A stretch of 64,000 nt of DNA from Fibrobacter succinogenes. Its GTDB lineage: Bacteria > Fibrobacterota > Fibrobacteria > Fibrobacterales > Fibrobacteraceae. The position numbers were made by a program, and so were the translations under genes. The number at the start of each line of letters is the position of its first letter. The first letter of the stretch is position 1. Positions 59,483 through 64,000 of the stretch are shown here, one piece after another. The notes beneath the pieces were generated by a model. That model did no database searches and was not told the DNA's origin. It saw only the letters and a list, made by a program, of their open reading frames with translations. The DNA lies in contig CADCBQ010000003.1 of assembly GCA_902799745.1 (NCBI GenBank), positions 40,367 to 104,366 of the forward strand. Direction: 5' to 3'.

Positions 59483-60373
59483 ATGAAATTCGCCAAATTT
59501 CTATTTGCGGGAGCATTTTGCGCAGGCGCCTTAGCCACAAGCTTACAGGCGGCGGAATGCAGCTACGAGCCACCCGTCAGGGAATCGGGAAGCGCAGGAT
59601 TTTCTTTCGGATACCCCGCAGCGGCTCTCTACCTGTTAGAAGGCGACTACCTGGACCTCTCCAAGATGGATAAACGCGAGCCCGCCGTAAAGAACGCCTC
59701 CGGCACCGACACGGTATGGATGTACAGGTCGGCCTTGGACTCCACCATGATCGTAATCGTATCCGAGAAGGTGGTCAAGGTGGCCCGCGTCGCCTATTCC
59801 GACAACCAGGACGATTTCGTCGATTCGCTCTTCGCCATAAAGCACGATGCCGTATTCAAGGACGAATTCCCACGCTTGCAGAAGGCGGGAGTCTTCAAGG
59901 GAACGGCCGAACAAGCGGATTCCCTGGTGAACCACGTCTTTGAATTGTGCAAGAAATTTTACGCTAGGGAATTCGGCTACACCGGCTGCGAATTCAACCC
60001 GCCCGAATCAAGACGGAGAAACGACGGCAAGGATATCGACAAGGTTGACATGCCGCTCGCATTCCTTGCTGTTGCCGGAATTCACACCCCTCTTCTCGAT
60101 ACGCTGAATTTTTGCCCGGATTACAGGTTCGCACCCGACACGAACACAACCGCAATCTTCCCGAAATTTTTACAAGCGAACGCCAGCTTCAAAAAGCTCG
60201 GCCTGAACCGCTACCAGATTGCAGGCGCCAAGCCCAACTCCCCGTACAAGGCGTTCAGCCTGAACGGTCAACTGATAGAAAGCGGCATCTTGAATGACGA
60301 CGTGTTTACGGCAAAAAAATTGCCCGTCATATTGATGCTGAACGACGGGCGAAGCCTTTACTTGAAAAAATAA
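59483..60373 (+). CDS. Secreted protein with sorting-like C-terminal domain, unknown function
   Basis: 296 residues. Signal peptide FLFAGAFCAGALATSLQA and AAGGAGA before the ATG. The mature part was not recognised; it is charged, with four Cys. The final 55 residues (about 238-296) look like a short beta-sandwich: YQIAGAKPNSPYKAFSLNGQ, LIESGILN, and LPVILMLNDGRSLYLKK. That pattern (G-x-L-x-S-G...L-x-x-G...Y-x-x-K-K) resembles type IX secretion sorting domains and tails of Fibrobacter secreted proteins. Converges with the ABC-2 permease gene six bases away. Confidence 0.7.
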   Translation: MKFAKFLFAGAFCAGALATSLQAAECSYEPPVRESGSAGFSFGYPAAALYLLEGDYLDLSKMDKREPAVKNASGTDTVWMYRSALDSTMIVIVSEKVVKVARVAYSDNQDDFVDSLFAIKHDAVFKDEFPRLQKAGVFKGTAEQADSLVNHVFELCKKFYAREFGYTGCEFNPPESRRRNDGKDIDKVDMPLAFLAVAGIHTPLLDTLNFCPDYRFAPDTNTTAIFPKFLQANASFKKLGLNRYQIAGAKPNSPYKAFSLNGQLIESGILNDDVFTAKKLPVILMLNDGRSLYLKK

Positions 60374-60378
60374 TCCGC

Positions 60379-61023
60379 TTATATGCTCACGAATTTGCGC
60401 ATGCTCAAATAAACCACCGCAACCGTAAGCAAGACCGACAAGACAAGCGTTACTGCAGGCACGAAAAGCCCGCTCAAGAAGGCCTCGTGACCGAGTTGCA
60501 CCATAAGGAGTAGCGGCACTATCAAGAATAAAGTAATATGCGTTGCAGCACGTACCGTACGTACGCGTAGCGATACAATCAACGCAAAAGAAGTCGTGAG
60601 CAGCACCGCCGAAAGGGCTCCAAGGACAGAGGCCACCGCCACTTGCGTCGAAATTTCGGAGTGCGAGGCCCAATAACCGAGCTGTGCCAGAATCGCAAAC
60701 ACCACCGGGAACGGAAGGATTGCCAAAAGCTTACCCCAGAAGAGCTTTGCCGGCGCAATGGGGGCTAGCTGTAAAAGTTCAAGCGAATTGCGCTCGCGCT
60801 CGCCCGCGAAGGAATCCCCTGCCAAAGGCGAACCCATGGGCGCCATGAGGCAACCGAGCAAGAGCATCATGTAGCCCTGCATGCCCTCCATAATCTGGCC
60901 ACCGTAACGCGATACGGCTATGCCCTGGCTCGCCGCAAGAATCACCGGCGGGATAATGAACGGAATCCAGAAGCGCGGATCCCTAAAAATCAGTCGAAGT
61001 TCATGTTTGAATACGTGGAACAT
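60379..61023 (-). CDS. ABC-2 type transporter permease, orphan
   Basis: 214 residues with about six membrane segments (for example FWIPFIIPPVILAASQGI, YMMLLLGCLMAPMG, LLAILPFPVVFAILAQLG). The cytoplasmic loop GERERNSLELLQLAPI is the coupling-helix motif of ABC-2 permeases that work with a separate ATPase. No ATPase gene is adjacent in this window, so the partner is elsewhere or absent. A TAAATTTA box lies about 16 bases upstream of the start. Substrate unknown. Confidence 0.82.
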   Translation of the reverse strand: MFHVFKHELRLIFRDPRFWIPFIIPPVILAASQGIAVSRYGGQIMEGMQGYMMLLLGCLMAPMGSPLAGDSFAGERERNSLELLQLAPIAPAKLFWGKLLAILPFPVVFAILAQLGYWASHSEISTQVAVASVLGALSAVLLTTSFALIVSLRVRTVRAATHITLFLIVPLLLMVQLGHEAFLSGLFVPAVTLVLSVLLTVAVVYLSMRKFVSI

Positions 61024-61071
61024 GGCAATTATCCACCCTTAAATTTAGAAAATTCAAGAGTCCGCTTTTTC

Positions 61072-61079
61072 TATATTTG
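61072..61079 (+). promoter_or_regulatory. TATATTTG promoter-like box of the TM2 gene
   Basis: CTTTTTCTATATTTGGG, nearly identical to the valS box, 27 bases before the ATG at 61107, which has its own AGAGG. Confidence 0.55.
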
Positions 61080-61106
61080 GGTCGCACAAAAACAAAAAGA
61101 GGTCTT

Positions 61107-61298
61107 ATGCCCGCACAAGGTGAACATAACAAGTGGATTGCCCTCGCCCTTTGCATTTTGCTCGGATACCTGGGACTGCACCGCTTTTACGAAGGTAAAA
61201 TCTGGACTGGAATCCTTTGGCTTTGCACAGGCGGTCTCTGTGGCGTAGGTGTCGTTGTCGACGCTATCCTTATCGTGATGAAACCGGAACATTACTAA
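61107..61298 (+). CDS. TM2 domain protein
   Basis: 63 residues with two transmembrane helices joined by a short loop. It matches the TM2 domain: LALCILLGYLGLHRFYEGK, then WTGILWLCTGGLCGVGVVVDAI. The Asp in VVVDAI and the LHRFYEGK turn are the family hallmarks. AGAGG precedes the ATG. rdgB follows 21 bases later and may be co-transcribed. Cellular role unknown. Confidence 0.85.
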   Translation: MPAQGEHNKWIALALCILLGYLGLHRFYEGKIWTGILWLCTGGLCGVGVVVDAILIVMKPEHY

Positions 61299-61319
61299 TT
61301 AGACGAGAGATCTTTTAAG

Positions 61320-61943
61320 ATGAAGCATTTATTTGTTATCGCGACGGGAAATCCTGGAAAGATTAGGGATTTTGCGCACATCCTTGGAACCGAGAACAAG
61401 GAATTCAAGACACTCAAGGACATCGGTTTCACTGACGATATCGTTGAAGACGGCGATTCATTCGAAGCAAACGCAATCATTAAATCGAGCGCTGTCGCCA
61501 AGTGGCTTTGCGAAAAGCACATTGAAGCGAGCGTGCTTGCCGACGATTCTGGCTTGGAAGTATTCGCTTTGAACGGCGAGCCCGGCATTTACAGCGCCCG
61601 CTACTGCGGCTACCATGGCAACGATCAGGCTAACAACGACAAGCTCATGCAAAAGCTCGAAGGCGTCAAGGACCGCACCGCCCGCTACTTCTGCGCACTC
61701 TCTTACCAGAAAGTCGCCGAAGTGGACGGCAAGTGGACCGTGACCGAACCGAAAATTTACGAAGGCGAATGCCGCGGACAAATCAACTTCGCCCCCGTAG
61801 GCGACATGGGATTCGGCTACGACCCGCTATTCGTTCCCGACGGATTCGACCGCACTTTTGCGCAGATGGAACTTGCAGAAAAGAAAGGCATCAGCCACCG
61901 CGGAAATGCCATTCGAGCGATGAAAGCGGATCTAGAGAAGTGA
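61320..61943 (+). CDS. rdgB: XTP/dITP pyrophosphatase (RdgB/HAM1)
   Basis: 207 residues. Hydrolyses non-canonical purine NTPs (XTP, dITP) to keep nucleotide pools clean. Motifs: FVIATGNPGKIRDF at the N-terminus, VEDGDSFEANAIIKSSAVAK, VLADDSGLEVFALNGEPGIYSARY with the metal-binding Asp pair, GDMGFGYDPLFVPDG, and SHRGNAIRAM at the end. Cytoplasmic homodimer by family. Starts 21 bases after the TM2 gene. Confidence 0.95.
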   Translation: MKHLFVIATGNPGKIRDFAHILGTENKEFKTLKDIGFTDDIVEDGDSFEANAIIKSSAVAKWLCEKHIEASVLADDSGLEVFALNGEPGIYSARYCGYHGNDQANNDKLMQKLEGVKDRTARYFCALSYQKVAEVDGKWTVTEPKIYEGECRGQINFAPVGDMGFGYDPLFVPDGFDRTFAQMELAEKKGISHRGNAIRAMKADLEK

Positions 61944-62000
61944 GCACGGCACAAAAGTGCCTTTGAGGTATGAGCACGGCGCTTTGCACCTTTGGGTTTT
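61941..62000 (+). repeat. Two imperfect direct copies after rdgB
   Basis: TGAGCACGGCACAAAAGTGC-CTTTG and TGAGCACGGCGCTTTGCAC-CTTTG follow the rdgB stop, each with inverted halves (GCAC/GTGC). Possibly remains of a duplicated 3' end. Confidence 0.5.
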
Positions 62001-62010
62001 TCTAATAAAA

Positions 62011-62032
62011 AATCCCCGACACTGTCGGGGAT
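62011..62032. terminator. Bidirectional terminator between rdgB and the DUF3078 gene
   Basis: ATCCCCGAC / GTCGGGGAT stem with a 3-base loop; ATTTTTTATTAG on the minus strand and CATTTCTTTT on the plus strand. Confidence 0.8.
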
Positions 62033-62040
62033 CATTTCTT

Positions 62041-62125
62041 TTACTCAGAACCTTGCTATGCAAGGCGAGCTCACAACCCTAAGCGAGCCTGCGAGCGAGC
62101 TCAACACCTAGCAGCTTCGCTGCGA
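62041..62125 (-). other. Structured 3' region of the DUF3078 gene
   Basis: The 85 bases after the stop contain small hairpins GCAGCGAAGCTGC and CCTTGCATAGCAAGG, and repeated GCGAGC/GAGCTCGC words like those in the 660-760 region. It may be a dispersed repeat. Confidence 0.45.
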
Positions 62126-62998
62126 TTAGAACCAGCGCCAGGTCAGGCCGAAGAGCACCATGCTCTTGTACTGCGTGTCTTCGTCGAGATCCCAGTCGTA
62201 GGCCATGTCGAAGCCAACCTGGAGTTCAACGAGCGGTGCAATCATCACAGAGAGCAAGTTTTCCCAAAGGCCGTCGATCTTTTCGACACCTTCGAAGTTG
62301 CAGAAGGCCCACAGACGGGTCTTGAAGCTCACGATGTCAGAGAAGGCATACTTGGCTTCGGTGATAGATTCGAGACCGGGTTCGTCACGGAACTTTTCAA
62401 ACTTTTCGGTATCCTTGTCGTCGGCGTAGCCGTAACCATTAGAAATGGTCATACGGTTAGCAAAGCCAATGCGCTGAGAGAAGTTGTCGTTCGGAACGTA
62501 AGCAAGACCGGCAAGCTGAGTTTCGTAGGCCGGATCCATGAAGCTGGAAATTGCCTTCTTGACTTCGTTCCCATCTTCGTCTTCGCTGTATTCGTAGCCA
62601 GCCATGAACTGAGTTTCGAAGCGGTTACCGATGTAGGGTTTCAGGACTTCGGTCATATTGAAGTCGAGCATGGATTCCCAGAAGAGGCGGTCATTGGACT
62701 TACGCTTGCCCACGCCCTTAGTCCATGTCTGGCCGAGGTCGATGTCGATGAGGTTACGCCAGTTGGCAACCTTCCACTTACCCTGCACGTCAGCATCGTA
62801 AGTCACGAGCCAAGTGTAGTTCGAGGTACCATCCTTCTGCCAGTTGCTGAAGTTGTACCAGTTGTAACGCACTGCAGCGACCACGTCGGCAGTCCAGTTT
62901 TCCGGGAGAGCCCCTTCGAACATGCCACCTTCAGCCATTGCAGGAGCGGCAAAAGCGCAAGCAAATGCGCAAGCCTTGATAAGTGATTTCATCTTCAT
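62126..62998 (-). CDS. DUF3078-type outer-membrane protein
   Basis: 290 residues with signal peptide ACAFACAFAAPAMA and AAGGAAT before the ATG. The mature chain shows the DUF3078-like opening RYNWYNFSNWQKDGTSNYTW and repeated beta strands (WRNLIDIDLGQTW, ETQFMAGYEYSED, VSFKTRLWAFCNFEG, VELQVGFDMAYDW) and ends LTWRWF, with a C-terminal Phe for BAM-type insertion. It is probably a beta-barrel of the outer membrane; cargo unknown. A related TATATTGT box lies about 45 bases upstream. Confidence 0.75.
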   Translation of the reverse strand: MKMKSLIKACAFACAFAAPAMAEGGMFEGALPENWTADVVAAVRYNWYNFSNWQKDGTSNYTWLVTYDADVQGKWKVANWRNLIDIDLGQTWTKGVGKRKSNDRLFWESMLDFNMTEVLKPYIGNRFETQFMAGYEYSEDEDGNEVKKAISSFMDPAYETQLAGLAYVPNDNFSQRIGFANRMTISNGYGYADDKDTEKFEKFRDEPGLESITEAKYAFSDIVSFKTRLWAFCNFEGVEKIDGLWENLLSVMIAPLVELQVGFDMAYDWDLDEDTQYKSMVLFGLTWRWF

Positions 62999-63100
62999 AT
63001 TGATTCCTTTTTTGTGGTCCGTGCTACGGCGAACCGAGTTTTATGCAAAACAATATAGGAATAAAAACAGGTTTTTGCGAGTATATTTGTATGTTTTGTC

Positions 63101-63108
63101 TATATTTG
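63101..63108 (+). promoter_or_regulatory. TATATTTG promoter-like box of the small outer-membrane protein gene
   Basis: TTTTGTCTATATTTGGACT leaves four bases to the ATG at 63113, as for mutL and the CotH gene. Confidence 0.6.
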
Positions 63109-63112
63109 GACT

Positions 63113-63634
63113 ATGTTTCGTTCCCGCTTTTTTTGTACGCTCTTTTTGGTTCTTTTTCTAGCGGTTTTAAGCCACGCAAACAGCGAGCTTAAATTAAGCG
63201 ACTTTCGTTTCAACATAGGAGCGGGAATCCGCAATCAGACTCCCGTGGTCGCTATCGGCGGAATCGGCTACAAAAACGCCATACTTCGCGTACAGGGAAT
63301 GGGATTCCACAATGGACCTAGCGACTTTTGGTGCGGAGTCCGCGGAAGCCTGCTTTGGACATTCTTCATGAATTCGCCCATCAACCTTGATGCTGGCATT
63401 GGCGGCGGATACGAATACGCCGAGGCTCCAAACGACACGCATAAAGCAATCAACAAGGCCAACAAGATGATGGCCGTACTCCCCTACAATTTCAAGGAAA
63501 TTGCAGACATTTCCATAGAGCTTTGGGTACACATTTACGGACTATACACACAAATTAGCGTACCCGCCCAAAAATTTAAAGAACACGACTCCAAAAAGCT
63601 CCTCTGGGGCGCTGGATACATTTTCGAATTCTAA
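63113..63634 (+). CDS. Small outer-membrane-type protein, unknown function
   Basis: 173 residues with a clear signal peptide (FFCTLFLVLFLAVLSHA). The mature part has short beta-strand patterns (FNIGAGIRNQTPVVAIGGIGY, NLDAGIGGGYEYAE) and ends WGAGYIFEF with C-terminal Phe, the pattern of small beta-barrels. No family was recognised. A leaderless start is likely. It ends before a bidirectional terminator shared with argG. Confidence 0.7.
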   Translation: MFRSRFFCTLFLVLFLAVLSHANSELKLSDFRFNIGAGIRNQTPVVAIGGIGYKNAILRVQGMGFHNGPSDFWCGVRGSLLWTFFMNSPINLDAGIGGGYEYAEAPNDTHKAINKANKMMAVLPYNFKEIADISIELWVHIYGLYTQISVPAQKFKEHDSKKLLWGAGYIFEF

Positions 63635-63635
63635 G

Positions 63636-63673
63636 AAAAAAAATCCCCCGGTTTTGAACCGAGGGATTTTTTG
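63636..63673. terminator. Bidirectional terminator between the small barrel and argG genes
   Basis: AAATCCCCCGGTT / AACCGAGGGATTT stem (one mismatch) with T runs on both sides. Confidence 0.85.
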
Positions 63674-63690
63674 ACGAATGTCTTTACCGA

Positions 63691-64000
63691 TTACTTCTTC
63701 GGGAGCACAACCGGCTTACCGAAGTCGACGTTGGTCTTGTTGCCGAGCAACAGAGCGCGCGTCTTGAGCGGGAGGCCGTAGCAGCGGATGAAGCCCGTTG
63801 CGTCCTTCTGGTCGTACATGTCAACGTCGGTGAATCCACCGAGGCCCATGTCGTAGAGGCTGTAGGGGCTCTTGATGCCAGCCGGAATGATGTTACCCTT
63901 ATAGAGCTTGAGGGTCACGTCACCGGTAACAACCTTGTTCACTTCAGCGAAGAAGGCGTCCATAGCCTGGCGGAGCGGAGTGAACCACTGGCCATTGTAC
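63691..64000 (-). CDS. argG: Argininosuccinate synthase, C-terminal part (runs off the window edge)
   Basis: The last 102 residues of ArgG are visible, continuing beyond base 64000. ArgG joins citrulline and aspartate with ATP in arginine synthesis. Seen: YNGQWFTPLRQAMDAF, VTGDVTLKLYKGNIIPAGIK, SPYSLYDMGLGGFTDVDMYD and KDATGFIRCYGLPLKT, all standard for the C-terminal oligomerisation region. A terminator shared with the small barrel gene lies after its stop. Confidence 0.93.
   Translation of the reverse strand, partial: YNGQWFTPLRQAMDAFFAEVNKVVTGDVTLKLYKGNIIPAGIKSPYSLYDMGLGGFTDVDMYDQKDATGFIRCYGLPLKTRALLLGNKTNVDFGKPVVLPKK

Noticed and set aside
1..64000. CRISPR arrays, tRNA or rRNA genes, prophage
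   Set aside because: No regularly spaced direct repeats, tRNA cloverleaf with matching TTC arm and acceptor, rRNA sequence or phage structural genes were recognised.

Overview
The window looks like a chromosomal segment of a Fibrobacter-type bacterium (phylum Fibrobacterota, gut cellulose degraders). The sequence basis is: FISUMP-type lipoproteins at 830-2005 and 55013-56557; a fibro-slime/PA14-like surface protein at 21613-24393; seven lipoproteins, most with Ser-rich linkers after the lipobox; secreted enzymes with short basic C-terminal tails; and an LPS-type envelope (lpxB, outer-membrane barrel proteins ending in Phe). Most genes are ordinary chromosomal housekeeping genes. The accessory parts are about 0.5-6.7 kb and the lipoprotein/secreted-protein stretches at 36.6-44.7 kb and 47.8-56.6 kb.

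Layout. 1-6.7 kb: the start of a phosphohexomutase, a FISUMP lipoprotein, an Rpn-type nuclease, and a compact four-gene minus-strand operon (zinc-ribbon/OB-fold membrane protein, RDD protein, GLUG-repeat lipoprotein, membrane-anchored NERD nuclease) that is AT-rich. 6.8-13.3 kb: dapA-like aldolase, a Cys-cluster acidic protein, a DUF1846 protein, a GGDEF protein and purF. 13.5-18.6 kb: rpsP-rimM-trmD-rplS, two tandem cyclic-nucleotide-binding-fold proteins, then yajC-def. 18.7-28 kb: a SpoIID-family protein, a CDKAL1/archaeal-type tRNA methylthiotransferase, the fibro-slime protein, and a membrane protein coupled to topoisomerase III. 28.1-28.2 kb: a probable SRP RNA. 28.3-41.2 kb: an unknown conserved-looking protein, mutL, lpxB, dnaE, a duplicated LamG-like lipoprotein, a glycosyltransferase, a methyltransferase and a flippase-like membrane protein. 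41.3-56.6 kb: envelope and secreted proteins around a der-plsY-gpsA operon, including a CotH-kinase lipoprotein and a GH18 chitinase/DUF4832 pair. 56.7-64 kb: a damaged valS, a secreted protein, an orphan ABC-2 permease, a TM2 protein, rdgB, two outer-membrane proteins and the 3' end of argG.

How genes work together. der-plsY-gpsA links glycerol-3-phosphate formation to its acylation. dnaE-lpxB share an operon. rpsP-rimM-trmD-rplS is the familiar ribosome/tRNA maturation group. The chitinase and DUF4832 proteins are co-transcribed secreted proteins with similar tails.

Main points for a second look: (1) a recurrent TAT(A/C)TTT(G/A) box upstream of many genes, in at least six cases ending only 4-8 nt before the start codon with no Shine-Dalgarno sequence, suggesting a Bacteroidetes-like promoter and leaderless mRNAs; (2) valS lacks the PPPNVTG segment, a second conserved segment, and has a frameshift; (3) an SRP-RNA-like gene with a shortened apical hairpin; (4) the NERD/RDD/zinc-ribbon/GLUG envelope operon; (5) a MutL that has lost the endonuclease-site motifs; (6) intrinsic terminators embedded in the coding ends of neighbouring genes. 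All functional calls rest on reading the sequence and remembered family motifs; no database search was run.
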